Assembly (NCBI RefSeq): GCF_016651105.1
Contig: NZ_JAEKEL010000001.1
Location: 3,400,001-3,464,000, forward strand
DNA length: 64,000 bases
Source of the DNA: Pseudomonas sp. TH15
Lineage (GTDB): Bacteria; Pseudomonadota; Gammaproteobacteria; Pseudomonadales; Pseudomonadaceae
Direction: 5' to 3'
The position numbers and the translations under genes are program-made. Shown here piece after piece: positions 8,533 through 18,018 of the stretch (positions are counted from its first letter, which is position 1; each line of letters starts with the position of its first letter). Under the pieces are notes generated by a model that made no database searches, was not told where the DNA came from, and saw only the letters and a list, made by a program, of their open reading frames with translations.

Positions 8533-9606
8533 ATGGGAAACACGGGAGGAAAGGGACTTTCATTGGCCAGGAGGCTTTACACATCGCGAACCCTCGGGCT
8601 GGTGCTCGGGCTTGTGTGCGTCAGCGTGGCGATGTACCCGCTCGATCCGCCGCTGTGGGTCTGGGCGCTGATGCTGTTCAACGGGCTGCTCTGGCCACAT
8701 CTGGCGTTTCAATGGGCGCGCCGTTCGCCCACCCCATATCATGCCGAACACCGTAATTTATTGATCGACGCTTTCCTCGGTGGCTTCTGGGTCGCCGCGA
8801 TGCATTTCAATCCGCTGCCCAGTGCCACGACCGTTTCGATGATGGCGATGAACAACGTCGCCATCGGCGGCTTGCGTTTTCTGCTGGCCGGGGCGGCGGC
8901 GCAGATCCTCGGCGTCGGCGTCGGTCTGGTGGTGTTTGCTCCCGCGTTCATCCCGCAAACCTCGCCCATGCAGCTGTATGCCTGCCTGCCGTTGTTGATG
9001 CTGTATCCGTTGGCGTTGGGCTGGATCTGCTTTCGTCAGGCCCACACCCTCGGCCGGCACAAACGTGAACTGTTGGCCCTGAGCCGCACCGACAGCCTGA
9101 CCGGACTGCTCAATCACGGCGCGTGGAAGGATCAACTGGAGATCGCCTTTCAACTTTGCAAGCGGCAGAAGCAGGGCGCGGCAATTGCCTTGATCGACAT
9201 CGACCATTTCAAGGCGATCAACGACACCTACGGCCATGTCGCCGGAGACATTGTGCTGCGGCAACTGAGCAAGATGCTCAAGCAGAATTTACGCTCCACC
9301 GACATTGCCGGGCGTTACGGCGGCGATGAGTTCTGCGTGATTCTCCCTGACTTGCCGCTGTTCAACGCCGCCCAGGCCATGGAGGGCTTGCGTGAACGCT
9401 TCGCGACGTTGGGTTACGAGCAGAACCCGGCGCTGAAGGTCAGTTTGAGCATTGGCCTGGCGGCCTATGACACGGCGCATGCCGATGCGACGCGCTGGCT
9501 CAACGATGCCGATCAGGCGTTGTACGAGGCCAAGGCGAGCGGGCGTAACCGGGTGATCTGCAACTGCGACAACAAGCCCCGGCAGCCACTGCGCGACTCA
9601 GTCTGA
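8533..9606 (+). CDS. Diguanylate cyclase, MASE2-GGDEF (AdrA/DgcC-like)
   Basis: Protein of about 357 aa. The N-terminal ~175 residues contain several hydrophobic segments matching the MASE2 sensor (RRLYTSRTLGLVLGL onward). The GGDEF domain follows (LSRTDSLTGLLNHGAWK, then DIDHFKAINDTYGH and the active-site RYGGDEFCV), so it should make c-di-GMP from GTP at the inner membrane. No EAL domain is present. The ATG at 8533 is chosen because GAGG lies just upstream; a GTG at 8500 would add 11 residues. It appears monocistronic. Confidence 0.9.
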   Translation: MGNTGGKGLSLARRLYTSRTLGLVLGLVCVSVAMYPLDPPLWVWALMLFNGLLWPHLAFQWARRSPTPYHAEHRNLLIDAFLGGFWVAAMHFNPLPSATTVSMMAMNNVAIGGLRFLLAGAAAQILGVGVGLVVFAPAFIPQTSPMQLYACLPLLMLYPLALGWICFRQAHTLGRHKRELLALSRTDSLTGLLNHGAWKDQLEIAFQLCKRQKQGAAIALIDIDHFKAINDTYGHVAGDIVLRQLSKMLKQNLRSTDIAGRYGGDEFCVILPDLPLFNAAQAMEGLRERFATLGYEQNPALKVSLSIGLAAYDTAHADATRWLNDADQALYEAKASGRNRVICNCDNKPRQPLRDSV

Positions 9607-9721
9607 ACTGCAGCGCCTACGGGTGTTCGTTGTGGGTCAGGATGATGTCGTATTGGGAGTAGAGCGTCGCGCCGATGTCGGGTACGGTGAAATCCCCCCG
9701 ACGCGAAACAAGGATCGATTC

Positions 9722-10960
9722 ATGACGTTTGCCTTTCCCCGCTCCCTGTTGGCCGCCAGCCTTGGCCTGTCCCTCGCCATGGCTGCTTGCAACGCCTTCG
9801 CTGAACCGCACAAACAAGTATTGGCTGATGCCGAGCAGTATCAGCAAGAGGCCCTGAAGTTGCTGGAGCGCTTGGTCAACATCGACTCAGGCTCCGGCTA
9901 TGAACCTGGCTTGACCCAGGTCCGCGATATCGCCGTCGACGAGCTGAAAAAACTCGGCTTCAGCATCGAACTGATACCGAACACCCCGGATAAAAGCAGC
10001 CATGTGATCGCCACGCTCAAAGGCACCGGCAAGGCAAAAATCCTGTTGATGGCGCACATGGACACCGTGTTCAAGGAAGGCTCGGCCGCTGAGCGTCCGT
10101 TCCACATCAAGGACGGTCGCGCCTACGGGCCGGGCGTGATGGACGACAAGGGCGGCATCGTCGCCGGGATCTACGCGCTGAAAGTCCTGAAAAATCTCGA
10201 CTTCAAGGACTATGCCCAGATCACTTTCCTGCTGGATGCCAGTGAAGAAACCGGCTCTGAGGTCGCTACCGACCTGATCAAGAAAACCGCCAAGGCCCAC
10301 GACGTGACCCTCAACCTCGAACCGGGCCGCCCGGCCGATGGCCTGGTGGTGTGGCGCAAAGGCAGCGCCACCGCAGTGGTCGAAGTGAAGGGCAAAGCCG
10401 CCCACGCTGGCGTCGCGCCGGAGCTGGGCCGCAACGCCGCGATGGAAGCGGCGCACCAGATTCTGCAACTGGGCAAATTGGGCGACGAAGCGAAAAAAAC
10501 CACCATCAACTTCACCGTGATCAAGGCCGGTGACCGCACCAACGTGATCCCGGATCAAGCCACGGCCAAGGCCGATGTGCGCGCGGCGGTGCCGGAAGAG
10601 TTCGACCGGATCGAGAAGGACCTGGCGCGGGTGTCCCAGGACAAGTTGATTCCGGATACCGAAGTCACCACCACCTTGCAACGCGGTTTGCCGCCGATGC
10701 CGCAGACGGCTGAGTCGGATCGTTTGATGGCCATGGCTCAGGGGATCTACGGCGAAATTGGCCGCAAGTTGACCGAAGAAGGTAGCGGCGGGGCGGCGGA
10801 TGCGAGCCTCTCTGCGGGCGTAGGCACGCCGACGCTGGACGGGTTCGGGATTGTCGGCGGCAACATTCACACGCCTGAGGAGTACGCCGAAGTGGCAAGC
10901 GTGACGCCGCGGATTTATCTGTTGTCGAGGATGATCATGGAGTTGGCCAAGCCACGCTGA
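9722..10960 (+). CDS. Secreted M20 peptidase, glutamate carboxypeptidase (CPG2-like)
   Basis: Protein of 412 aa with a 20-25 residue signal peptide (ending around NAFAEPH). M20 zinc-peptidase landmarks are present: LMAHMDTVF (His ligand), GPGVMDDKGG (bridging Asp), DASEETGS (catalytic Glu-Glu pair) and GGNIHTPEE (C-terminal His ligand). The length matches Pseudomonas carboxypeptidase G2 (415 aa), which releases C-terminal glutamate from folates. The start at 9722 has AAGGA upstream and gives a clean signal peptide; the longer GTG start adds a non-homologous lead. Confidence 0.88.
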   Translation: MTFAFPRSLLAASLGLSLAMAACNAFAEPHKQVLADAEQYQQEALKLLERLVNIDSGSGYEPGLTQVRDIAVDELKKLGFSIELIPNTPDKSSHVIATLKGTGKAKILLMAHMDTVFKEGSAAERPFHIKDGRAYGPGVMDDKGGIVAGIYALKVLKNLDFKDYAQITFLLDASEETGSEVATDLIKKTAKAHDVTLNLEPGRPADGLVVWRKGSATAVVEVKGKAAHAGVAPELGRNAAMEAAHQILQLGKLGDEAKKTTINFTVIKAGDRTNVIPDQATAKADVRAAVPEEFDRIEKDLARVSQDKLIPDTEVTTTLQRGLPPMPQTAESDRLMAMAQGIYGEIGRKLTEEGSGGAADASLSAGVGTPTLDGFGIVGGNIHTPEEYAEVASVTPRIYLLSRMIMELAKPR

Positions 10961-10966
10961 GAGAGT

Positions 10967-10997
10967 GATCGTTCCCACGTAGAGCGTGGGAACGATC
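10967..10997. repeat. Short palindrome GATCGTTCCCACG / CGTGGGAACGATC
   Basis: Thirteen-bp perfect arms with a 5-bp loop between convergent genes. A second copy lies at 63150-63181. It may act as a bidirectional transcript end, although it has no T-run. Confidence 0.75.
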
Positions 10998-11015
10998 CGT
11001 CGCCCGGTCAATCCA

Positions 11016-11885
11016 TCACTCCTTGACGCTCATGTATTCCTTCGCCCAAAGGATGTATTCCTCTGGCTGCGTATAGGTATGCGTTAACTCGGTCGCGCTC
11101 AAATCCGACGCCTGGGTAAAGATCTGCCGCTGTTCACGCAAGCTGTCGTAAGTCGCCTTGATCGCCGCAAAGTACGCGCCATGGCCGTCGATGGTGACCC
11201 GCACGCCCAGTTCCGCCAGGCGTTTATCGTCGCGCAGCGCCGGGTTGCCGTAGGTGACCAGCATCAGTGGCACGCTCAGGTGTTCGGCGATTTTTTCCAG
11301 TTGGTCGAAGTCCTGGACGCCGACCATGCAAATCCCGTCGGCCCCGGCGTTTTGATATTGCTGGGTGCGGCTGATGATTTCCTGGATCGGCAGGATCCCC
11401 GCATTGGTGCGGGCGATGATCGCCATTTCCTTGTCGACCCGGGCTTCCAGCGCTGCGCGAATCTTGCCGACGCCTTCAGCGACGCCGATCAAGTCGGTGG
11501 ACTTGCGGCCGAATTGGGCCGGCAGCAGGGTGTCTTCGATGGTCAGCGCGGCGATGCCGGCGCGTTCGAGTTCGACGATGGTGCGCATCACGTTCAGGGC
11601 GTTGCCGTAGCCGTGGTCAGCGTCGGCGATGACCGGCAGTTGGGCCACGCGGCCAATACGGGTGGCCTGTTCAGCGAATTCGCTGAGGGTGATCAGTGCG
11701 AAATCCGGGGCGCCCAGTACCTGCAACGATGCGACCGAGCCACCGAGGATCCCGACTTCAAAACCCAGGTCTGCGGCAATACGCGCCGACATAGGGTCGA
11801 ACACCGAAGCGGTGTGGTAACAGGTGTCGGAAGCCAGCAATTGGCGAAAGTTACGGCGCAAATCTTGATGGGAAAGCCTGGACAT
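11016..11885 (-). CDS. Oxaloacetate decarboxylase (PEP mutase/isocitrate lyase superfamily, PA4872 type)
   Basis: Protein of 289 aa, closely resembling the characterised P. aeruginosa PA4872 oxaloacetate decarboxylase. The metal-binding loop [16 protein letters not shown] and the gating segment [16 protein letters not shown] are present. The family-specific histidine falls exactly at position 235 in [11 protein letters not shown], distinguishing it from methylisocitrate lyase. The reaction is oxaloacetate to pyruvate plus CO2, cytoplasmic. The start at 11885 (MSRLSHQD) is chosen by homology; the upstream extension looks non-coding. It stands alone on the strand. Confidence 0.88.
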   Translation of the reverse strand: MSRLSHQDLRRNFRQLLASDTCYHTASVFDPMSARIAADLGFEVGILGGSVASLQVLGAPDFALITLSEFAEQATRIGRVAQLPVIADADHGYGNALNVMRTIVELERAGIAALTIEDTLLPAQFGRKSTDLIGVAEGVGKIRAALEARVDKEMAIIARTNAGILPIQEIISRTQQYQNAGADGICMVGVQDFDQLEKIAEHLSVPLMLVTYGNPALRDDKRLAELGVRVTIDGHGAYFAAIKATYDSLREQRQIFTQASDLSATELTHTYTQPEEYILWAKEYMSVKE

Positions 11886-12263
11886 ATGAGTTCCACCACT
11901 GCATTGGAATGGAAGGGCTTGAGCAAAAGTGTCAACGCCGAAGGAATAAAAGGCTATCACGTGAATGGGTCAATGATCATGACGAATTTGCACGGGTAAG
12001 GCTGGCGCGTAGCCGTTTGCTGAAAGGTATCACCTGTGCAGAGGGAATTTGGCTGTGAAGGGAGGATCAGGTGTGCTGAAGCGGATTTGTCCGGGCGCAG
12101 AAGATTACTGTGGTGAGGGGATTTATCCCCGTTCGGCTGCGTAGCAGTCGCAGTGCCGTTCAGTACGGTATGTCTGACGAAATGAAGTGACTGGTTTTGG
12201 GGCCGCTGCGCAGCCCATCGGGGATAAATCCCCTCGCCACGGGGATTGCGGTGTCTTTGACAA
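11886..12263. other. Intergenic stretch, no gene seen
   Basis: A 378-bp gap between two minus-strand genes. The right third is a REP pair (12110-12241). The remainder has no ORF with a ribosome site and no recognisable RNA. Confidence 0.5.
12110..12241. repeat. REP inverted pair (GTGGTGAGGGGATTTATCCCC family)
   Basis: The arms TGGTGAGGGGATTTATCCCC and GGGGATAAATCCCCTCGCCA flank GGCTGCGTAGCAGTC- and GCTGCGCAGCCC-type inner arms. It lies just downstream of aruG. Confidence 0.8.
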
Positions 12264-13298
12264 TCAGGCCGCCACCGCCTGCTGCGCCTGATTCAACAGC
12301 GTCACCGCCCGCACCGAATTCCCCGGTTGCAGCTGCAGACGCTTGGCAGTGAGGCGGTCGACGATCAGGCTGTTGCCCACCAGCCGCGCCTTGGCGGTGG
12401 TGATGCGGCAGTTTTCCATGCGTTGGTTGTGGATCAGCCACACCGGGGCCTGTTCGTCCGGGGTGCCAATGCCCAGCACCAGCGACTGGCTGTCACGCAC
12501 GGTGCGGATTTTCGAGACCTGCGCTTCAATCACCGGTCCGCCATCAAAGATGTCGATGTAGTCCTTGTGGGCAAAACCTTCGGCATTGAGGATCTTTAGC
12601 GCCGTCTGCGTGTTCGGGTGAGCCTTGCCGATCACAGCCTGAGCCTGTTCGGTAAGCAGACAGGTGTACAGCGGTTGGCGGGGCATCAGTTCGGCGATGA
12701 ACGATTTGTTGCCCAGCCCCGACAGGTGATCGGCGTGGCTGAAATCCATCTTGAAAAAGTGCCGGCCCAGACTGTCCCAAAACGGCGAGCAGCCTTGTTC
12801 GTCGGCACTGCCGCGCAGTTCGGCGATGAGCTTGTCGCCAAACAGCTGCGGGAATTCGGCGACGAACAGCAACCGCCCCAACGACAGCAATCGACCGTTG
12901 TTGCCGTAGCGCTGATCGGGGCGCAGGAACAGCGAGCAGAGTTCCGATTGGCCGGTCATTTCGTTGTTCAGGAACAAGGTCGGAATATGCTTCTGGATAC
13001 CCAGGTCCGGCGACGAACTGACCGTCAGCCCGACCCGGTAGTTGTACCAGGGCTCTCGCATGCCGACGGCCCCCGTCAGGGCACTGACCCCGACCACGCG
13101 TTGCTCGTCGTCCTCCAGCACGAACAGATAATCGGCGTCGGCACGTTCGACCTGTTCGGCGAAGGTCCGCTGGGACCAGCGCACGCGGTGGGCCAGGCGA
13201 TCTTCGTTCGCCGGCAGGGTGGTGAACCCGGGGCCTGCCTGTTGCACCAGCGTCAGCAAGGCGGGCAGGTCGGTGATGTGAACCGGGCGGACAATCAT
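12264..13298 (-). CDS. aruG: Arginine N-succinyltransferase, beta subunit (AruG)
   Basis: Protein of 344 aa, AstA family (GNAT-like fold). With AruF it should form the heteromeric enzyme transferring succinyl from succinyl-CoA to the alpha-amino group of arginine or ornithine, the first step of the AST pathway. Family landmarks: MIVRPVHITDLPAL start, LSLGRLLFVAEFP, DEQGCSPFWDSLGRHFF, and DIFDGGPVIEAQVSKIRTV. AGGAGC precedes the ATG. It lies 61 bp after aruF. The rest of the aru operon (aruC, D, B, E) is absent here; instead the pair follows a permease and a glutamine-synthetase-like cluster, so it may be a second copy with its own role. Confidence 0.9.
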   Translation of the reverse strand: MIVRPVHITDLPALLTLVQQAGPGFTTLPANEDRLAHRVRWSQRTFAEQVERADADYLFVLEDDEQRVVGVSALTGAVGMREPWYNYRVGLTVSSSPDLGIQKHIPTLFLNNEMTGQSELCSLFLRPDQRYGNNGRLLSLGRLLFVAEFPQLFGDKLIAELRGSADEQGCSPFWDSLGRHFFKMDFSHADHLSGLGNKSFIAELMPRQPLYTCLLTEQAQAVIGKAHPNTQTALKILNAEGFAHKDYIDIFDGGPVIEAQVSKIRTVRDSQSLVLGIGTPDEQAPVWLIHNQRMENCRITTAKARLVGNSLIVDRLTAKRLQLQPGNSVRAVTLLNQAQQAVAA

Positions 13299-13359
13299 GA
13301 TGCAGCTCCTTTTGCGCGCGTGCTCGGGCGCTGTCGTTGGGCACGGGTCCCGGTGATGC

Positions 13360-14376
13360 TCACAGGGCGATCAGCCGGATCGGGCTGCCGTCGGTGACGT
13401 TCAGGGCGGCGCACAGGTCGGCGCTCAAGCCCACCGGTTGTCCGGCGGTGTAGTCCAGTTCGGTGATGATGGCCCGGTAATCCTTGAGCGAATCGTTGCT
13501 CACCAGGTAACTGCCACGGGCGTCGATGGTCTCAACGGGCTGCGCGGTGCCGGTGTGGCTGTGGGCAATAGAGCGAATGTTCGCGGTACGCGCATACAGC
13601 GTCGGGCCGCCGTCGAACAGGTCGATGTAGCTGTTGGTTTCAAAGCCTTCGCGCTCCAGGATGTCGAACGCTTCCTGGCCGTCGGGGTGAATCCGGCCAA
13701 TGCACTCTTGCGCCGCTTTAGGCAGCATCGGCACGTAGATCGGGTATTGCGGCATCAGTTCGGCGAGGAAGGTCCGGCTCTCCAGGCCACAGAGTCGCTC
13801 GGCCTCGACGTAAGGCAGGTCAAAAAAGTGTTTGCCCAGGGCATCCCAGAACGGCGACTGGCCCTGATCGTCGCTGTACCCGACGATTTCGGTGATCACC
13901 GCCTCTGAAAAACGCGCGGAGTGAGCCGCGATAAACAGCAGCCGGGCCCGTGACAACAACTCGGAAAACGGCGTGCGCACCAGTGCCGCATCAATGTGAA
14001 AGCCGCGCAGCAAGGTGTGGCCGCTGAGGTCGTGGCACAACGACAGCGCCGGCACGCCGTGCTCGATGTTCAGTTCCCGTGAGGTGCTGGTGAAGTGGCG
14101 GTTGCGTAAGCTGTAGAACGGCTCACTGAAACCGGCGGTGGCAAGGATTTCCGAGCACCCGGTCAGACGTTGGCTGGCCAGGTCTTCGAGGACGAAAAAG
14201 TAGTTCTCCGGGCCGTTGCCTTGTACGTCTTTGTCGAACGAGGCGCAGGAGTCGAGAATTTTCTCGCGCAGGCGTTCGCTATCGTCCGGCAGCGACGTGA
14301 CGCCCACCAGGCTGTCGCGGGCCAGTTGTTGCAACTGGGGCAGGTCGGTTAACTCGACTGGGCGTAAGACCAGCAT
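13360..14376 (-). CDS. aruF: Arginine N-succinyltransferase, alpha subunit (AruF)
   Basis: Protein of 338 aa, paralogous to AruG and of equal architecture: MLVLRPVELTDLPQL, LLSRARLLFIAAHS, DDQGQSPFWDALGKHFF, and DLFDGGPTLYARTANIRSI. It is the predicted second subunit of arginine/ornithine N-succinyltransferase. The start at 14376 has AGGAGT 8 nt upstream. The 120-bp gap to the permease gene contains a hairpin and a direct repeat, so aruFG could have its own promoter. Substrate specificity in this unusual context is open. Confidence 0.9.
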   Translation of the reverse strand: MLVLRPVELTDLPQLQQLARDSLVGVTSLPDDSERLREKILDSCASFDKDVQGNGPENYFFVLEDLASQRLTGCSEILATAGFSEPFYSLRNRHFTSTSRELNIEHGVPALSLCHDLSGHTLLRGFHIDAALVRTPFSELLSRARLLFIAAHSARFSEAVITEIVGYSDDQGQSPFWDALGKHFFDLPYVEAERLCGLESRTFLAELMPQYPIYVPMLPKAAQECIGRIHPDGQEAFDILEREGFETNSYIDLFDGGPTLYARTANIRSIAHSHTGTAQPVETIDARGSYLVSNDSLKDYRAIITELDYTAGQPVGLSADLCAALNVTDGSPIRLIAL

Positions 14377-14467
14377 GGATGTACTCCTGTATCAAAGGGT
14401 TCGGCGGTTTGCCGTCGAACCTGACTATCACTGTCGGTGTCCACGCGTTAAAGCAGCGGTCGCCTGA

Positions 14468-14503
14468 TTTGTTGTCAGACGCCGCCCTTTTTGTTGTCAG
14501 ACG
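14468..14503. repeat. 14-bp direct repeat at the permease 3' end
   Basis: TTTGTTGTCAGACG occurs at 14468-14481 and 14490-14503; the second copy overlaps the permease stop codon. The spacing of 22 bp (two helical turns) would suit a binding site or reflect a small duplication. Confidence 0.5.
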
Positions 14504-15846
14504 TTGCTCGGGTCCGGCAACGACGTGCTGGCGCCCAGCTTGTTCAGGAAGAACAAATAGACCAGACCCAGAGCAATCCAGATCAAACCGAGCTTTTGTG
14601 CATCGACGCCCATGTTGTACATGATGGCCGCGACGATGATGAAGCCGACCACCGGGCAGAGCAGGTGACGGATCACCTGGCCGGATTTCTGCCGGCGCCA
14701 GTAGTAGTTGATCACGGTCAGGTGCAGCAGCATGAAGCCACTCAACGCGCCGAAGTTCACCAGGGAGGTGAGGGTGTCCACCGAGTTGATGAACAGGTAG
14801 CAAATCACCAGCGACAGCACGGCCACCAGGTAAATGCTGATGTGCGGCGTGTTGTATTTTGGATGGACCTTGGCCAGCACTTTCGGCAGTTTACCGTCCC
14901 GTGCCATGCCGAATATCAGCCGCGATACCGCCGATTGCGAAGTGATGGCCACCGCCACACCCCAGGACAGGGCCGTGGCCACGGCGGTAAGGGTTGCCAG
15001 CCAGCTGCCAGCGGCAATTTCAGCAATTTCATAAAACGCGGTGTCAGCGGATTTGAAACCCATGCCGGCAGCCAGATCGGTGGCGATCCAGGTCTGCACC
15101 ACGAAGATCACGCCCATCACCACCAGGGTAATCAGCGCAGCCTTGCCAACACTGCGGCCCGGGTCCTCTTTGATCTCTTCGGCCAGGGTGGAAATCGCAT
15201 CGAAGCCAAGGAACGACAGTACTGCAATCGACACCGCTTGCATCAGCAGCGCGAAGTTGAACGTTTCGGGGTTGTACAGCGGCGCCAAGGTCAACTCACC
15301 GTGACCGCCGCCGTTGTGCAGGGCATTCCAGGCGTAGAACAGGAAGATCCCCAGCACCACCAGTTGCGCCAGCAGAAAGACGATGTTCATCCGTGCGGTG
15401 AAGGTGATGCCCCGCAGGTTTACAAACGTCGCACTGACCAGGAACGCCAGGATGAAACCGACTTTCGGAATATCCGGGTACAGGTGATTCAGCGCCATGG
15501 CCGCGTACACGTACAGCAGCGGCGGGATCAGCAGGTAATCAAGCAGCATCAACCAACCGGCAATAAAGCCGACATGTTGATTCAAGCCGCGTTGTGCGTA
15601 GGAATACACCGAGCCGGCAATCGGAAAAGCCTTGGCCATGCTGCCGTAGCTGAGGGCGGTAAACAGCATCGCCACCATGCCGATAATGTAGGCCAGCGGC
15701 ACCATCCCGGGCGCCTCGGCGTTGACGTAGCCATAAACACCGAACGGGGCGATGGGGATCATGAAGATCATCCCGTACACCACCAGATCCGTCAGTGTCA
15801 GGCTACGTTTCAACTCCTGCTTGTAGCCGAATTCTTCTATTTCCAT
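14497..15846 (-). CDS. APC-family amino acid/amine permease (PuuP-like)
   Basis: Protein of about 449 aa with roughly 12 hydrophobic segments, an inner-membrane APC transporter. The order of landmarks (LTALSYGSMAKAFPIAGSVY, NQHVGFIAGWLMLLDYLL, SFLGFDAISTLAEE, HPKYNTPHIS) is that of putrescine importer PuuP and related APC members. The ATG at 15846 has AAGGAG 9 nt upstream; a TTG three codons earlier is less likely. It lies 104 bp downstream of the N-formylglutamate amidohydrolase-like gene and probably imports the cluster's substrate. Amine substrate is an inference. Confidence 0.87.
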   Translation of the reverse strand: MEIEEFGYKQELKRSLTLTDLVVYGMIFMIPIAPFGVYGYVNAEAPGMVPLAYIIGMVAMLFTALSYGSMAKAFPIAGSVYSYAQRGLNQHVGFIAGWLMLLDYLLIPPLLYVYAAMALNHLYPDIPKVGFILAFLVSATFVNLRGITFTARMNIVFLLAQLVVLGIFLFYAWNALHNGGGHGELTLAPLYNPETFNFALLMQAVSIAVLSFLGFDAISTLAEEIKEDPGRSVGKAALITLVVMGVIFVVQTWIATDLAAGMGFKSADTAFYEIAEIAAGSWLATLTAVATALSWGVAVAITSQSAVSRLIFGMARDGKLPKVLAKVHPKYNTPHISIYLVAVLSLVICYLFINSVDTLTSLVNFGALSGFMLLHLTVINYYWRRQKSGQVIRHLLCPVVGFIIVAAIMYNMGVDAQKLGLIWIALGLVYLFFLNKLGASTSLPDPSNV

Positions 15847-15950
15847 GAAGCGCAACTCCTTGTCAGCCAGTCGATCGTTTTTAGTTGTTATATCGGTCCA
15901 TCGTTTACAGCGTCAGCAGTGCTCGAAACATCCGTTACAGCAGTCTTTCG

Positions 15951-16703
15951 TTACAGCAGGGGCGCGAGGTATGCGGCCCAGCGCGACACGGCTTCGGGGC
16001 TGCGCAGCAGATCGTTGCGCACCTCGATCAACACCGATTCCAGCTCGCGAGCATCGCCGTGCACCGGCACGGTCATGTCCCCCAGAGGGTCTATCTTGTA
16101 CGGCTGATTGCCGGCCACTTTCTTCGAATGCCGGCTCAACCCGTCGATCACCCGTTGGGCGTAATTCCGGGCCCCGCCAAACAGCACGCCGGCTTCCAGC
16201 AACCGGGGCTGACCGTAATAAATCGGGGTGAAACTGTGAATCCCCACCACTCGAACTGCTCGCCCTTGCGCCACGCGCTCGTCGATCAGGCTTTGCAAGC
16301 GGGTGTGAAACGGCTTGAACAACGTTTCCCGGCGGTACTCCCGGGTGGCTTCACTCAGTTGCTGGTTGCCCGGCACCTGATAAATCTCGCTCTGACCCGG
16401 AATGCTGTCCGGGGCATGGCGTGGGCGATTGAGGTCAATCAACAGCCGTGAGTAGTTGGCCGCCAGCAGCGTCACGCCGAGGGTTTCGGACAAGCGCTCA
16501 GCCAGCGCCAGGGCACCGATGTCCCAGGCGATGTGCTCACGGGCGGCTTCAAAGCTCAAACCCAGATCATTCAACGCCGGCGGAATAAAACGGCTGGCGT
16601 GTTCGCACACCAGAATCAGCGGGTGCTCGGAGGCTTCCCGGATCAAGGTGTACGGGGGCTTGGTGTAGAGCCCAAGTTCAGCAGGTTCAGTACAGACGGG
16701 CAT
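15951..16703 (-). CDS. N-formylglutamate amidohydrolase-like protein (HutG2 fold)
   Basis: Protein of about 250 aa in the N-formylglutamate amidohydrolase family, zinc-dependent hydrolases of N-acyl amino acids. Visible landmarks: ILVCEHASRFIPP, HIAWDIGA, DLNRPRHAPDSIP, VGIHSFTPIYYG, and a late LIEVRNDLL. The start is uncertain: ATG 16703 overlaps the upstream synthetase gene by 17 bp, and a GTG at 16712 would overlap by 26 bp. No hut genes are nearby, so histidine degradation is unlikely; in this operon it may cleave a gamma-glutamyl or N-acyl intermediate. Confidence 0.85.
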   Translation of the reverse strand: MPVCTEPAELGLYTKPPYTLIREASEHPLILVCEHASRFIPPALNDLGLSFEAAREHIAWDIGALALAERLSETLGVTLLAANYSRLLIDLNRPRHAPDSIPGQSEIYQVPGNQQLSEATREYRRETLFKPFHTRLQSLIDERVAQGRAVRVVGIHSFTPIYYGQPRLLEAGVLFGGARNYAQRVIDGLSRHSKKVAGNQPYKIDPLGDMTVPVHGDARELESVLIEVRNDLLRSPEAVSRWAAYLAPLL

Positions 16704-18018
16704 AGTGCTCACAAAGGTCGGCGGGCGAGAGCTGTTCCGTCAGCGTCAGTTCCTCGGTTTTCAGGGCGAAATAAGAGTCGAGCAGTGCCTTGGGCAACGC
16801 TTCGATCAGCGCCTCACTGTTGCGCAGGCAGTCCAGGGCCTGGGGCAGAGAGGCGGGTAGGGCAACAATGCCCCGGGCCTGGCGTTGTTCTTCATTCAGG
16901 GCATCGGGGATTTCATCAGTGATTGCATTCAGTGCCAGGCGTTGTTCGATGCCCAGGCGTCCGGCAATCAGCAGTGCGGCCATGGCCAGGTGCGGCGAGG
17001 CGGTGGCGTCCATGGCACGAAATTCGAGGTTGTACTGCGCGGCTACGGATTTACTGCCCAGGGTTACCGTCGGGCAGATCCGCAGCGCCGCTTCGCGGTT
17101 GCGCTGGCCGAGGCAGGCATAGGAAGCGCTCCAGTGATGGGGCAGCAAGCGCTTGTAGGACACCGGCGTCGGCGCGGTTATGGCGCAGAGAGCCGGCAAG
17201 TAATGCAGGATCCCGGCGGCCCAGTGCTGGCCGAGGGTCGACAGGCCATTGGTGGTGCCGGCGTCGTACAGCAGCGGTTGCCCGGCGAGGTCTTGCAGGC
17301 TGATGTGCAAATGCACACCGTTGCACATTGCATGTTCGGTGGTCTTCGGCGCGAAGCTCAGGTCCACGCCCATTTGCCGAGCGACTTCCCGGGTGATTTC
17401 GCGCACGTTCACCGCACGGTCGGCGGCGGCGACACCGAGCGCCGGGCGGCAGGTGATTTCGTATTGATGCTTGCCGTATTCCGGCAGGAACATCTCCGGC
17501 TCCACGCCACCCGCGCGCAAAGCGCTGAGCAACCAGCCGCCGAATTCGGCACCCTGGCGCTGGGCTTCAAGGGAGAACGCCCGACAATCGGCATCGCCGC
17601 TGTCCAGGTTGAATTCGTGTTCGAACGCGGCGTTGACCTGCACCCCCAACTCGGCCCTATAACGTTCCACTTCGTTGCGCAGCAGGGTGCGCGGGCATGT
17701 GGCCCACGGCCGGCCATCGGTTTCGCAGAGGTCGCCATGGATGAAGTCCAGAGGCGGGGCATTGGCGTCCGGGCCGTTGCTGACGGTCACCCGGCTGCCC
17801 ATGTCCGGAATCAATCGCAAGTCACCGTAAGCGCCCCACGGACTGGCCGAGGCGATGACGTCTTGCGGGGTCAGTGCGCTGTTGGCGGGCACCCAGCCGA
17901 TACCGGCGGCTTGATAGTGCTCCAGCTCATCGGTGGGAAAGGAGCGACCGCGGGTCACGCCGATCAGGTCGGTGGTGACAATCGTGGTCATCGGGACGGG
18001 CAGCAGGCGCGCGCTCAT
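16687..18018 (-). CDS. Glutamine-synthetase-like gamma-glutamyl ligase (PuuA-like)
   Basis: Protein of 443 aa from the glutamine synthetase superfamily but not housekeeping GlnA. Catalytic landmarks: FEHEF (metal Glu pair), NGVHLHIS (ammonia/metal site), PVSYKRLLPHHWSA and QRNREAALRI (ATP and glutamate binding), NLEFRAMDATASPHL (C-terminal metal Glu). Such enzymes gamma-glutamylate amines such as putrescine or ethanolamine, or act on related amides. Its ATG overlaps the upstream hydrolase stop (ATGA), indicating translational coupling. The exact amine is unknown. Confidence 0.87.
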   Translation of the reverse strand: MSARLLPVPMTTIVTTDLIGVTRGRSFPTDELEHYQAAGIGWVPANSALTPQDVIASASPWGAYGDLRLIPDMGSRVTVSNGPDANAPPLDFIHGDLCETDGRPWATCPRTLLRNEVERYRAELGVQVNAAFEHEFNLDSGDADCRAFSLEAQRQGAEFGGWLLSALRAGGVEPEMFLPEYGKHQYEITCRPALGVAAADRAVNVREITREVARQMGVDLSFAPKTTEHAMCNGVHLHISLQDLAGQPLLYDAGTTNGLSTLGQHWAAGILHYLPALCAITAPTPVSYKRLLPHHWSASYACLGQRNREAALRICPTVTLGSKSVAAQYNLEFRAMDATASPHLAMAALLIAGRLGIEQRLALNAITDEIPDALNEEQRQARGIVALPASLPQALDCLRNSEALIEALPKALLDSYFALKTEELTLTEQLSPADLCEHYARLY